Shown: one piece after another, positions 8,778 to 21,052 of the stretch
Position numbering within the stretch: position 1 is the first letter of the stretch
Layout of the letters: each line of letters starts with the position of its first letter
Assembly: GCA_949130485.1 (NCBI GenBank)
Contig: OX422190.1
Location: 6,850,167-6,914,166 of the forward strand
Origin: Agelas oroides
Lineage: Eukaryota > Porifera > Demospongiae > Agelasida > Agelasidae
Reading direction: 5' to 3'
DNA length: 64,000 bases
Position numbers and translations under genes: made by a program
Notes under the pieces: model-generated
What the model saw: only the letters and a program-made list of their open reading frames with translations
Told to the model about the DNA's origin: nothing
The model's database searches: none

Positions 8778-11700
8778 TCACCCATGGTGTTGCCTAGCAA
8801 GTAGAGTTTCAAGAGCATTCAGTAGCTCACGCTCCATGATCTCATCTTCCTGGATCTCCTGTTGCATGATCTCTTGTTCCTGGATCTCTGCATTGGTGAA
8901 ATAAAACATCAGCACATGAAGTTATTATATCTGGACGTCTTAATGTTGTGCAAAGCCTACAGTAATAGGCCACACAGGGTTGATTATACATATATCTATA
9001 TTGAGAGCATAAACACAGTATACTCCACTAGATTGTTTACCCTTGGCTATGTTCATCTGCCTTGTAATTTTTAGTGACCAGAAACAGTAAATTAGTAAAG
9101 GAATTTAGATGTTATGAGGCGAAAATAGAGGAAAGTGAAAAAGGCCGGCAGCCACCGGGAGTCGAACCCAGGACACCTGGCTTGAGTCGCCAGTGCTCTG
9201 CCACTGAGCTACGGCAACCGGACAACCACCAGCCCTCACAATCCTCTATTTTCACCTCATAACATCTACATTCCTTTATTTCCAGCGTGTGGCAAGATGT
9301 TCTGAGCAACAGTAAATTAACTTTGTTTCGATAATTATATTATCACAATAGAAATATCCAGACCTAAATGTACTGCTACAAAGTGTGCTTATATTGTTGT
9401 GAAGTTTACCCTTGTCTTGTTTCCTCTCCTTGGTGTTCACGGTGTTGCCTGGAATATATTGAATGGAGAATTGGATCATATTGTGGGACAGTGTTTCACA
9501 TGTGCTATACTAACTCACATCCAACTGGATCACAAAGCATTCCACCATAGGGGAGGTGTACACAACGACATGCAGAATTCACACTGGCTACATCTGCTGG
9601 TGAGATAGAGACAGCCTGATTCAACGCATAAAAAAATTGCACATGTGCAACATGAGAATGCTATTATATAGCTATAAAAAAACTGCATGTGTGCTACAGC
9701 TGTGTGCATTCTCTATCTCTTATTGCACGACTCAAGAATTGTGTATGGCAGGTCATTTCACTGATGTGCTGTATTTTCACTTGCCCTAGGCTCACGACTT
9801 ACAGTGGCATTACTCATGAAAAAAGTTGCCGTATTCCACTCTGACACATGCAGTAATAACTAATCATAAAAAGAATTTGAGGCAAAATAGAGGAAGGTGA
9901 AAAAGCCGGCAGTCGTTGGGAATCAAACCTAGGACACCTGTCTGGTTGTCATAACTCAGTGGCAGAACACTGGCTGCACAAGCCAGGTGCCCTGGGTTCG
10001 TTTCCCAGTGACTGCCACCCTTTTCACTTTCTTCTCTACTTCGCCTCTAAACATCTAAACCCCCTATTCCAGCGTGAGGCAAGAGTTCTAAGCAAGAACT
10101 AATTCTCCTGCACACTCAATGATACACCAATAAAACTCACCAGGTGTTGGAAGTGTAGGTATATTCGAGTTGGGGCCACAAAGTGATGTGATAATTCTAT
10201 TGTAGGTTTCGTTAAGAGCTCCTTCAAGATTGTTGGAGGTGATGACATTGCCTGGTGATGCTATTTTCTCCAAGGTGTCCTGATGTACACGCCCAAATCC
10301 AATTGCGAAAACCTGGACATTTTTTTCTTCTTCTAATTTCTCAGTTTCTGCTTCAAGAGTAGTAGTTGGATAGCCTTGTGGTGTACTATCATCGATTCCA
10401 TCTGTTAACACGAGAGCATATATCTCCCTTTCTGTGCTTCCACGGCTTTCAATTTCTTGATTCAACTTTCTAAGACCAGCTGGAATGATGGTACTTAGGC
10501 CATTTTTATACTCAAGGTCTCTTATTTTCTGCTTTAAATCGTTATTGTCCATGTAATTACCCAGTTCAATATCAACAGTAACATGGGGCTGTGGGTCACT
10601 TATTAGTGGACTTGCTCCCCAGAACTGGATTACTCCAACCCTAGTCAATCCACTCAAATTTTGATTCTGATTTGTACCGATGGCAAATTTGTCGACAAGA
10701 TTGACTGCCCATCTTCTCATCGTTGCATGCCCTTCCTCCCCCAAAGTGCCGGTTGAATCAATGACGAAAAATAGATCTATTTCTGTGCTGCATTGACGAT
10801 CTAGGAGAGAAAAACCGATGAAGAATCACACACAAACAAGCAAACAATACAATGACTGATTGTTCCTAACCTCTTCATTGGCAGGTAGCAAAAACCATTG
10901 TGACAAAATAAGAACAAGAATGCCTTGCTGATAGTAGCTACTAGCTCCACACTTGTTGGTATGGCTGCATATATACAATACAGAGTACAATGCAGAATGT
11001 TTATTGAATCAGCAAGCATTTGCAGCCAGAAACTATGTGCTTTAATGACAAAATTAATGAGGCCTAGTTTAGTGAGTCACAACTATCTACTGTGCTGGCC
11101 ATTCTCCAGGAAAAGATGCTTTACTTCTGAAGTACTTGGCATCTATTCATCTACTGGCGTTCACGCTTCCGGAAAACGTGAGTAGCACTATATACTTTTA
11201 CCAGAAACCATCAGAGAAAAGGCCCTACATCTTCACTGCTTATTTTATCAGGAACTGTGTCACTCAAATGGTATGTGGAATGCACCTACCCTCTATTGGG
11301 TGGAGCCTCCCAGACTAGTGGGACTACATTGCGCATGCATGTGTGTACTATGTTTGCTTTGGACCAACCACTTAGCTACACGTAAATTTTCAAATAAGAT
11401 ATTTCGTGAGGATTAATTGTCTGTGTACACTTCAAATGCTCAGTCAAAACTTAAAGTTGGGGTGAACCTGGCCAAGCCCCACACCGTGGGACAGCATTGT
11501 GCATGCATATGTATATGTATACTAGCCTGCTTGGACCCATCACTTACTTGTTATAGCTGTATGGGCCTACAAGTTAAGCAGTTTCTATGGATCATAACCA
11601 TACATGGACCAGGGGCAAAGAATTACATTTGATGTGTGGTTATACTGCCACTCTGCAGCGTTAGTGTGAAAGAGACCAGTAGCTAACAATGAAGGCGATT

Positions 11701-14383
11701 TTGAATGCATACAGACTGTGACAGAGCTCAAGAGCAGCAGGCTAGCTGCTCAAAAATGGCAGAGGTTCAATGCTTCAAGTGAGAGCCATGCATGAATGAC
11801 AAGCTACATGCTGATTGGTCAGACACATGCAGCAGAGACTCACCCACTAGCTCATGGTTTGAATATGAAGCTTAGCCTAAGCCCTTGTTGCCATGGTTAG
11901 AACTGCCTTTGGCTATTACTTTATAGTACACAGGCTGTACAATTTTCTGCTTAAGCAGCTACTTGCTCAGGCTCTCCCCACAATGACGAATCATCTCACT
12001 AGAGATTTAACAGTAGGTGGAGGGATGGTAGCTATAGGGGTTTACTAAATGAAATTGACTGCTGAAATGAATCATTCCTGGTGAAACATTCTCCCTATAT
12101 ATTCATATACATGCATACTTGATGGTACTGTGGTTGGTGTTGTAGTAGGAGTGAATATTTCAGTAATAGGTGGAGGGCTGGTGGTAGGTGGAGGGCTGGT
12201 GGTAGGTGGAGGGGTGGTGGTTGGTGGAGGGGTGGTAGTAGCAGCTTCACAATCGCATGGGTAGGAGTTGCATTTGCAGTCAGGTACTACACTGTAGTAG
12301 CATATACCTGTGGACAAAAATTTATGATTCATTATAGTAACTATATAGCTAGCACATAGCTATTAGCATGATGTGTAGATGAATCAAATCAAAGGTAATG
12401 CAACTTCTTGCCCTCCAGTGTGCTATATCAGTGAATAAACTGTAAGTAAAATTGACAGAGAACAGGTGTATTTGACAGAGAAAGGGTTCCCATGGTTTGC
12501 ATACGGGAAGGTGCTTTAATTTTACAATCTGAGACAAAACTTACTGCATGATGGCATAGTTTGATGCTTTTATACAATAAGTACTGTCAAAAGAATTGGC
12601 ATTAACTCAAGTGTAAAAAGCTACCACAGTAACTGTGGATTACAAAGAAGATTACCGATTTCCCCAATTTCTGAACCTGCAGTACTGGCAAGTATAACCA
12701 CACATCAAATGTAATTCTTTGCCCCTGGTCCATGTATGGTTATGATCCACAGAAACCGCTTAACTTGTAGGCACATACAGCTATAAACATCATTTCAAGT
12801 AAACAACAACAACACAACAACAACAACAAATAATAATATATCGCTAAGCACATACTGACAGTTTCGTGTACGATAAACACATGCGCCTACTAACGGGCCA
12901 GCAAGTTAGAAAACTTTTCAACCGTTTTTGTTTGTATGTCGCCATGTGTGCTGTTACCCTCTGTAGGGCTTTATCGATGAACCTTGAACTCAGACCTCTC
13001 GACTTGCTAGTCTCGTCCCCAGACCCCACCCTCTCACGAGGAGAAACGTTCTGGTGGACCAAGTCGAATTTCTTGGGCTAGCACACGCTTTTGCGACAAT
13101 GTAACATAGCAATGATCAAAACATTTTACAGCCAACCCGCTCAAAAAAGGTACGGATACTCGATGGAGATGAACAATTTTTACTGTTGTAAGGGAAGTGC
13201 GACGTAATAATTACCGATCTCGCAATCTCATTGGTCATTACCACTCTTGGGTAATAAGCCCATGCCCAAGAAATTCGACTTGGTTCACCAGACCGTTTCT
13301 CGCCGGGAGGCGCGCGCGGGCGGGGCACTAGACTTATCGACTTGCTACCGTGTGATGTGAGTGTGGTCAACAGCATCTCTGCCGAAGGGGCAGATCTACC
13401 CTCCACGCGCGCAATGCGGCAATATTTTCAGCTTGAAAACCATGAAATCTTAGGCCCCGTCCCAATACCGAACGACTATTATCTTTGAGCGGAGTTGCGA
13501 TCAGTTTGCATGGTTTGGTTTCTTTATACTAGACGTCCAGTTCCGTTCCAACATAGTCTCGTTCCCAGACTGCATTTTCGCGCTTGGCGAAAAGTAGTAT
13601 GGGCACGAGACTAGTTCGAACAGTGGTCCATGGTGTGATTAGGTAAGTCTATCATAGTCAGGGACGGTAGACCATGAGAAATAAGGCCTTCGATCAGAGT
13701 TGAAATCGTGAGGCTCACGGTGGCACCCGCACCGTGAGAGTTCAGAGGTCTGTAAACTTTGAACCTTGAACCTTGGCCCGTGTACTCGCGTTCACCGCGC
13801 ACCACTAGTTAGGTTGGCTACATTGCTTGCCTGGTTCACATGATGTAGCAGAAAAGAGTACCGCGTGGTCCGCATTGGAAAGTGTCACCGTCATTGAAGT
13901 TGCGTTCTGCATGGTGGAGGGTAAACATCTTGGAAGGCCTGCCACGATGCAAGTGCCTGCAATAGTAGTGGAGGAGAAGGAGCAAAAGTAAGCATAAAAT
14001 ATAACAGACTGCATGTAAATTCGGCTTATGAAATACAAGCATAGCAAACACACTGACTGTATAGATTGCGCAATGTGCATGCAGAACGTTCTGCCGAAGA
14101 TGATTTAACACTGAGTCATCGACATGGCTATTTTTTGGACTAAGGCAGCCTAAATTCCAACATCTTGGGTGCGGATTACACTTGATAAAACAGAAAGGGA
14201 GCGTGTAATACCTTTTCCTGGGGTATAGCAGAGGTGCACGTATGCAGCGGGGTCATCCTGGGGGTATGCAACAGTCGCACAGAATTCGTTTGACTGCTGA
14301 CCTCTCGCGATCTTTTTGTACGTTGGAAATGCTCCGCAGAGTGCGAACAACGTTGCAGTGAAGAGCAACACTATCGTCTTCAT
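8778..14383 (-). CDS. Secreted Cys-rich, Thr/Pro-rich, von Willebrand factor A domain protein
   Basis: Five minus-strand exons join in phase: 14383-14212 (ATG), 13956-13822, 12307-12119, 10800-10141 and 8887-8778 (stop TGA). The total is 1266 nt, or 421 residues. Exon 1 encodes a signal peptide (KTIVLLFTATLFALCGA) and the first Cys residues. Exons 2-3 continue a Cys-rich module (GKQCICYYSVVPDCKCNSYP). Next is a mucin-like PPPTTTPPPTTSPPP linker, probably O-glycosylated. Exon 4 is a VWA domain: FFVIDSTGT is the MIDAS site (DxTxT in place of the usual DxSxS), with LVLTDGIDD and VFAIGFG further on. Exon 5 is a charged tail (EIQEQEIMQQEIQEDEIMER). The exon 2 donor (CAAT|GTAGCC) is weak. Without it exon 2 runs to a TAG at 13805 and gives a 107-residue secreted protein. 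Skipping exon 2 also keeps the frame (376 residues). Likely role: secreted adhesion or matrix protein; ligand unknown. Confidence 0.75.
9098..9278. mobile_element. MITE with tRNA-like core, copy 1 (intronic)
   Basis: Inverted ends AAAGGAATTTAGATGTTATG and CATAACATCTACATTCCTTT flank a minus-strand tRNA-like core at 9148-9220. The core shows a D-arm (GCTCAGTGGCAGAGC), an anticodon stem CTGGC/GCCAG and a T-loop GGTTCGACTCC. The acceptor stem pairs poorly and position 33 is A, not T, so a working tRNA is unlikely. It lies in the last intron of the VWA gene. Confidence 0.6.
9865..10075. mobile_element. MITE with tRNA-like foldback core, copy 2 (intronic)
   Basis: It has related outer ends (GAGGCAAAATAGAGGAAGGTG on the left, CTACTTCGCCTCTAAACATC on the right). 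The plus-strand core at 9944-10016 resembles a tRNA (CTCAGTGGCAGAAC, stem CTGGC/GCCAG, GGGTTCGTTTCCC). An antisense copy of its T-arm half lies at 9908-9940, so the core itself folds back. Both this and copy 1 are in the same intron of the VWA gene. Confidence 0.55.
13010..13330. mobile_element. Palindrome-ended element, copy 1
   Basis: It starts at CTAGTCTCGTCCCCAGACCC and contains GACCAAGTCGAATTTCTTGG, AGCCAACCCGCTCAAAAAAG and CCGATCTCGCAATCTCATTG. The same blocks occur in reverse orientation at about 39840-40095. It is non-coding and lies in an intron of the VWA gene. Confidence 0.65.
13554..13613. repeat. 60-bp palindrome of the CTCGTTCCCAG family
   Basis: TAGTCTCGTTCCCAGACTGC on the left is answered by GTATGGGCACGAGACTA on the right. 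A short interior contains GCGCTTGGCGAAAAG. Non-coding. Confidence 0.6.
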
Positions 14384-14475
14384 CTTGAATCGAGCACAAC
14401 CACGGTTCACTGATGCAACAGCAAAGGAGTTTGGATTACACCGGTTGAAATCGCCGCGAAGTTGTAGCTGTAGCG

Positions 14476-14482
14476 CTATATA
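14476..14482 (-). promoter_or_regulatory. Candidate TATA box for the VWA gene
   Basis: Read on the minus strand the sequence is GGTTTATATAGCGC. It lies about 95 bp upstream of the ATG at 14383, a sensible distance for a short 5' UTR. Only sequence resemblance supports it. Confidence 0.35.
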
Positions 14483-14483
14483 A

Positions 14484-17400
14484 ACCTTCGCCCAGCTGTT
14501 ATATCCACTATATATCTGTCGGAATGTGAGCCGTGGTGGCTAATTGAATTTGTAAAACGTGATTGTAGCGGATAATTGACGTTCCCCGTATAGAAGGATT
14601 GTTGATGACAAGGGCCCGGATGTACTTTCTTTCCATCCTCGTTCCCAGGCCTTCCCTATAGGCATGAGATATTATGCCAGCATAATTTTGAGCATAATAG
14701 GCACTCTACAATCCTGGCCATTATGCTGGCACTTTAATACACAGGCATTTTCCCTGACTTGGGCCAGCAGCACAGCTAGATGCTGCAGTGCAACTTCACC
14801 AGCTGCTTAACATGTTTTCAAAATTCCTCTACTGATGAATGTAGGCCTTGGTAGATTATGCTAGCATAATTTTGGGGAATAAATTTCTGAGCATCAAGAA
14901 TTATGCTGGCATAATAGGTAGACTTTCCTGATCATGCAGATGGCCAAGAGTGTTACAAACTTGCAAACTCTCTGAACATGCCTTCTCAATATTAGCAAGT
15001 TCCTTTTGTTCAGAGGAAGAGTCTTCTTTGGAGGATTACATACAACTTTCAGTAATGTTACAATACAAGGTGAGACTCTTAGCTGTAAACACTTTTGAAT
15101 TATGTATTGTCATTTGTATATACGTACATGTGAAATTTAATTAACATAATTGAGAATATTAGGCACATTGAAAAGAGTAATAGGTAAAGAATATGGGAAT
15201 AGAATAATGGCTAGAAATTCGACTATTATCCAAGGCCTATGGACAAGCAGATTCCTTTCAAGACTACCTTCAATCATCTTCAATACAGCGAGATTAGTGA
15301 TAATTATTGCATGCTGACAAAATTAATGAAGAGGAAGGTTATCTGTTACCAACTTGAGCTTGGAAACTAGCTTGCCAACGTTTCGACTGAATGCTCCAGT
15401 GGTCGTCAGGGCGAAAGTGAAGAAGTGTGGACAGTTATTCATGTATTCTATAATTGTCTAGTACATAAATTATTATGTACTAGACAAGTTCACCGATCGC
15501 CTCAAACGAAGCAATGCAGACCATTACCGTCAAAGCGATATTGTTTTTGACTTCAAAACCACCCGTAGGTCTCCCACAGGGAGTATAACCATGCAGTGCG
15601 GTCTTTCCGCAGGTAAACAGAAATTGACCATAGTTTTAGTGTAGCGGAGTAGTATGCAAGTTACCAAGGGAACTTGGCGCATGCGCGAACAGTGTGTACC
15701 AGGCTCTCTTTCCTCCTCCCCCGCACAAGAGCCTGGGAACGAGATTAATCAACAAGAGTTTTAGAACTGCATGTACTCAGTCACACATATGTGACAGTTG
15801 CTGTTCTAGCTCAACAAAAAGGTATAATGTGTGAGTGTGTTTCACTGTCCCTTGTAGTAGAAGAATCTGATGCGACAGTCATCACCGCAAGTGATGAAGG
15901 GTGGGGCAGTGGCCAGTGGGAGAGTAGGAGAGACCACGGATGGTGGTCAGGTGACCTGTACACAGGAGAACAAGAGCTCAAGTGTATATACATGTTTTGG
16001 AAACCAACTTACCAACATTCTGACTAGTAGTCTAGGGCAAAATAACTAGAGGAAAATTGACGTTGGCAAGTCATAAGCATTAACCAATTCTTGAGGTGAT
16101 GGAGGTTGAGAAGGAACCAAAGGAAACTTCATGTCTCATATCCCATCATCCCATCATACACTTTACTGTTCCCCCTCCCAATAGTAACAGTAACTGTGAC
16201 AGTCCCGGGTAATAATCAGACATTATTCCATTGCTGTGTTTGAAGTGTTGTACTGCAGAACTGGACTTATATGTGCTATGTAGATATGTCAATATCTGAT
16301 ACATTACATGTCCATAATGGTACAGACCTTCTGCAGTGTTCACACACACTGAGGACTATGGTGAGTTGGTGCACTGTGTATATATTAACAACTGCTAGAT
16401 TCTTCTTGTGCATGTAAATAGGATCTGTATAGTTTGCTCAGAGTGGAGAGAGGGAGGGTGATGAGTGATTGACTTTCTTCCTCCAGTGTTGATGGGTGAG
16501 GCCAGACAGCAGCAACAGGTGGTGCTCTGCTGGGACACAAGGACAACACAGCCATGCACACCTCTGGTGGCAGGTATGGTGTGGGAGAGTGTGGTGTGGG
16601 GGGAAGGGGGACATGAAGGGTGTATTGTTAGGTAGAAAATCAACCATCACCAATTTCACTTCATTAACATGTTTAAAGACACAAGTTTTGGTGATTTGGA
16701 GGGCTGGTACGTGTTCAATGGCCGCCCTACCAAGAGGAAAGAGACAGAATGTCTGTGACCGATACCCAGGCCACGAGAGTGGAGAGAGGAAGGAAAGGTG
16801 TCCTGGGTATGAGGGTAGGGCTCCCGACGGAAAAATCGAAGGTGCTCCGATTTCAAATCTGTTGTGCTAGAACTAAGTATCTACCTGAGATATATAAAAA
16901 CCGGACTATAATAGTTGGTGCTACAAAGCTATTTTCAGTCAATTCGTCTTGGACTTGAAAGGGTTAAGTGCCAAAATTGGGTGCAATTCGGTTCAAGTGA
17001 CTTTTGAAGCTTCGCTATGAAACTAGTGGTACTGATGCATGGATTTCACTTGATGTATCTTGTGCAAAAATGCCTGGACCACTCAAGTTTATAGCTGTCA
17101 AGAGACTATATTAGCTGTACATTTTTCCCATAGAAGAATAATGAAGTGACTTTTGACAAGTAAATTTAGCAAGCACGAGTGCAATTTATTATTTTCCATT
17201 GGTAGAGTATAAAAATAGGTGGACCACTTGCGTGGATATCTGTTAAAGGTATGTTCATATATAATCCCCCATATAAAATTCCATAATGGCCATATTTTGG
17301 CACATAGCCTTCTGTTTGCATTATATATTTTCGGAAGAACGAAAGCCATAGAAACTATTGTAACTGTAGTTTACAAACAAGGTCACCTGGTTCTTGGATT

Positions 17401-17726
17401 TCAGCATACTTGAGTTTAAGTTCATTCAATTTTTATCGGGTCCCCTAATGAGGGTATGTTCCTACCCGTTGACAGCTTCCACAAATCTGCATTGCCGTCC
17501 TTACCACTTCAGAGCACATACTGTGCTCTGAGAAACATGATTCAGTGATGTAAATTTAGTTTGCATATACTATGTAGGAGTACAGGACTACTGGAGTGAC
17601 TAAAGACGTGGCGGGGAGTGGGGTGGATGAGTTTACTGTTTGCCTGAATTTTGTTCTGTATAGTAGGTGTACAGGACTACTGAAGTGAAGGAGAGCACAG
17701 AGGTGAGAGGGAGGTCATTGTCTTAC
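14484..17726. other. Long stretch without a confident gene
   Basis: It holds short palindromes (14637-14665, 15697-15747), a repeat block 15500-15720 that recurs in reverse at about 42900-43050, and a hammerhead-like core at 15375-15415. Two exon-like pieces are flanked by plausible splice sites. One is 16480-16575 on plus (reads VVLCWDTRTTQPCTPLVAG, donor GTATGG). The other is an open stretch at 15858-15990. I cannot assemble them into a gene. Confidence 0.4.
15375..15415 (-). ncRNA. Hammerhead-ribozyme-like core
   Basis: On the minus strand CTGACGA (15409-15403) and GAAAC (15384-15380) are separated by a short hairpin, ACTG-GAGCATT-CAGT. This is the order of the two conserved strands of a hammerhead core. 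The downstream GTTGGC is what I recall flanking hammerheads in Penelope-like elements. The base pair closing stem II is C-C rather than G-C, and I did not establish the cleavage strand, so activity is doubtful. It may be a remnant of a Penelope-like element. Confidence 0.35.
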
Positions 17727-17832
17727 CTTTGAGTTATTAGAGAACCTCACTGAGGAAACCTACACAATAGCTCCATCTTTGCTTGCAGTGGCGTACAGTT
17801 GACCATCTGATGAACAGTGGAAAGTGGCAATG
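17727..17832 (-). pseudogene. WD40-like exon fragment
   Basis: On the minus strand the frame reads IATFHCSSDGQLYATASKDG, then AIV, a TAG, and VSSVRFSNNSK, ending at a good donor (CAAAG|GTAAGAC). SSDGQLYATASKDGAIV resembles a WD40 blade. The in-frame TAG falls where WD40 blades have a Trp-like position (TGG to TAG would explain it). It overlaps, in antisense, the start of the GPCR-like gene. Weak evidence; no adjoining blades were found. Confidence 0.3.
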
Positions 17833-18741
17833 CAGAATCTTTCAAGGTATGCAAACGTTTCGAACTCAACACCAGTAGACTTTTGTCCGCAGACATTCAA
17901 CTGTGCAGAGAAGGGTTATGTCAGTTTTGATATTGGATGTGTACCCAGCTACGTTGCCATCGCCTCCAGCGGTCTGTCTTGTCTGGGGTCTTTCTTGGTT
18001 ATTGCTACATTCCTGCTGCTGAAAGACATGCGAACTGGCGTCCAGAAGATTATCATCACATTTTTAGCCATTGCAGACCTCATCAGTGCAGCAGGCTACA
18101 TCTTTGGTTCCATAAACTGTCTGGTGTGTTTTGATCAGACTGACGGCTGTCAGGTTTTTCAAGCTCTCTGCAATGCACAAGCATCCATCACATCACAGTC
18201 ACCCCTCGGTTCCTTTTGCTGGACACTGATTCTTGCATTCTACTTTTACATGGTGATTGTGTACAATCGCAAAGCCCTTGTTTCCCAGTTACTACCCCTG
18301 TACCACATCATTGCATGGATAGGTCCACTTTTTGTGATTGTACCCCTCACTGTACTCATGAAGCTTTGGTATGCACGCTATGCTGCCTGCATCTAACTGG
18401 TAGGGAATGGAAAGTATTAGAAATAATAATAATTCCTAGCCTTAAGAGCCTTGTATATTAGAATAATTGCACTATAGTACAAGTCTATCTACCATAAGTT
18501 CATCACTGGTATTCTTCACTTAGTGCATACAAAAATGGAAGATAGCGAATCTTGCTCTCTCTGTAGGAAGTCCCCAGAAGATAGTGAGCCAGATGCCATA
18601 GAGTACTGCCACTACACAAATGGCATGTTTTTCCAGTCACTAACTTGCCCTGGATCTGAAGGTAGTCAGTCATTCAGGGTTTGTTATATTCATTCTGCTA
18701 ACACTGAAAGGATTAGTGCATTCTGTTTTTATTGTATTTGA
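17830..18741 (+). CDS. GPR157-like receptor exon, possibly joined to the cluster's tail exon
   Basis: Exon 1 (17830-18368) starts at ATG in MQNLSRYANVSNSTPVDFCP, with an N-glycosylation site NVSNST. It encodes four membrane helices with the features of the GPR157/cAMP-receptor-like class: LGSFLVIATFLLLKDMRTG, IIITFLAIADLISAAGYIFG, SFCWTLILAFYFYMVIVYNR and IIAWIGPLFVIVPLTVLM. It then meets a GT donor in phase 2. The frame would otherwise stop after ten residues. After 198 bp an acceptor (CTGTAG) at 18566 opens 18567-18741, a third, diverged copy of the membrane-family tail exon (EDSEPDAIEY). The phase fits and the exon has its own stop. The joined product would be 237 residues with only four helices. 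Alternatives: the receptor's later exons are lost and the tail exon is an unrelated relic. GPR157 similarity is from memory; transcription is unproven. Confidence 0.55.
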
Positions 18742-20846
18742 TACACGTTGTGATTGTGATTGAATTCCTCATTGTTTCCAATCAAGAGTGCAAATCGTGA
18801 TGCACAATCGAACACCTTAATGCATCATCCAACAAGATTGGATTAGAGGCTTGATGTTATATATACACTGTAGACATAGATTTATTTCTCACTCTCTCAG
18901 CAAACAGACATCATTATTCAAGATTGGATTAATTGTTCAATGACCATGTGAGATTCCAGGTTGTTGTCTATTATTTGTTAAGTACATAGAATGGAGATGT
19001 GCATACTGTAATCAACAATCATTAATCGAAGCATCCTACCAACTTGCCTCTATATCGTAGAGGGTTCAGCTAGCTCAATAGAATAATTGCACTATTGTAG
19101 CGGCTCAGGGGAAAATCTTGACTAGCCAATAAGATTTGGCAGTGAAGCTTTAATCTCCAGTGAGCTTAGTTCTTCTGCACTCTTGATAAGTGGATTACAC
19201 TTCACTAGCTGAGTGTAACTATTGTGCGTAAAGTGGTTTGAAGGCCACTGAGCTTGAGTACATACTTGTAACTGGATTGCACACTTGTACAATGAAGTAA
19301 TGGACAAGTGAGTTGACATTTCACATTCAGCGTCCTCTCATAGTATCAATGCAATAGGAATTAGACTCATAATGAACAGTTTTAGATGATTTTTGGAGAT
19401 ATGCTGTGTGAAACCAAGGTGAAGATTGGATAAACGAAGGGCTCAGAATCATTGTTCATGGGCTACATAACCTCATCAACCATGGGACAGTACCACCAAA
19501 ACAACTGTTCTACGTAGAGTACATTGGGATGATGCAGACAGTTTATATGTGTAAATGAAAATTTGGTTGGCACAATATTGCCAGTCCTTAATTTGTAATT
19601 TGCAGTCCAACCCAGTCACAACACCTTTTAATTAGATAGCCATGCTTGTAAGGGCAGTGAACAGTGTGCATTTGTTAGGTTAGTACCATTATAGTGAATC
19701 TCAACCAAACATCCAGAAAGTAAAACAGAAGCTTCTAGTTAGGTGAATGGATTGTAACCAAAGTACAACATACATTGTTATAGCAGGCACAACACCTCTC
19801 TGTGTCATATATAAAGACATGTATAGTCTTGTGGAACAGCCCTCTCTCTTTAGAGTATGTCAAACTTGTGCCATCACATCTTCTCAAAGCAGATGCAGGA
19901 TAGCATCACTGCTGAACTGTCCACTGACTCAACATAATGCATGGGCTAATGCTCTCTTGTCAAGGCTATGTATCTGCTTTCCTGCTTGAGTCTTGTTCTT
20001 GATTCATTAGAACATCAGCCATTCGTTTGTTTGTTTGTTTTTATTTAAATATAAGACAAACAGTATGTGGCAGCTAAACAGCACTTGGTCACCTTGGAAA
20101 CAATGGTTCTACAAAGTATGGTCAAGGCCCACATGATTGAAGAAGAAAAGCACTTCATGTTTCAAAGCTGGAAGCCTATTAGTGACATGTGAGCAGTAGG
20201 TATGCATCATGTCATTAAAATGAGTTTGTGTGGTCTTGCTTTGCTTTATTCATCAGATGGCTACAATGTACTTTCAAGTTACAATGAGAATGCATTAAGT
20301 GAGGCTACACCCAAGAACAGTTTTGTACAGTGGTTTACCAACATCTAGGTAAGTCAAAGGCAGTCTTATGCTCGGTAACTTTGCAGCTCAGTGCAGGAAG
20401 TATGCTCCTAGCCACAACTCACCATTAATTGCCCCAGCCAGCCCCGTAAAAATGCTTCATATCTCAGTGAAATTTGACACAAAATCACACCCCATAACTT
20501 TTGTTACAGTCATTTGAAATGTTTTGGAGTAAGAGAGAACATTATTCTGTACCAGAGGTAGGAAGAAGTGTGCAAGTTCATTTGAACACTGAAAACTAAA
20601 ACACCAATGAATAGCAATGGAGTCATTATTGGACAGGTAACATTACTGGTAATAATAGTACATTATAATAGTTCATCCAATCATTATAATAGTTCAGTGA
20701 GAGAGTGACAAGAAATTGACCTACTCTCTGTGTTGAGTTACACTTGCACTTGCAGTACTAGATGTACTTGGTCCTTCACGAGATATTGCGGCACATCGAC
20801 ACCAGGTTTTGAATTTCTGCTTTAGTTCACTGATGTTTACAGCAAA
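18742..20846. other. Stretch without a recognised gene
   Basis: The 3' flank of the tail exon (18745-18800) resembles the flank after 3787. At 18886-18930 there is a lone end of the tRNA-armed foldback family (TCTCAGCAAACAGACATC). A GTTT microsatellite is at about 20026. An open frame at 19747-19989 has no recognisable domain. Confidence 0.45.
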
Positions 20847-21052
20847 TATGCTTGCTTCAGTTTAGTGCCAACCAACCAATGGTAGCAAACTGTCAACAGT
20901 CTCCTCCCATGACATTTACTACAGTAGTTTTCCAGTGACGTTGCCAACCCAAAAGCTAGTGGTACTATTAATAATTGTGGTTGGTGTTGATTGCTTTACA
21001 TCTAATATAACAGTGTGTACAAGGCTACATATGTTTTTCTTCCATCTGGTAG

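Noticed and set aside
9148-9220. Functional tRNA gene (minus strand)
   Set aside because: Poor acceptor pairing and A at position 33; sits as the core of a MITE.
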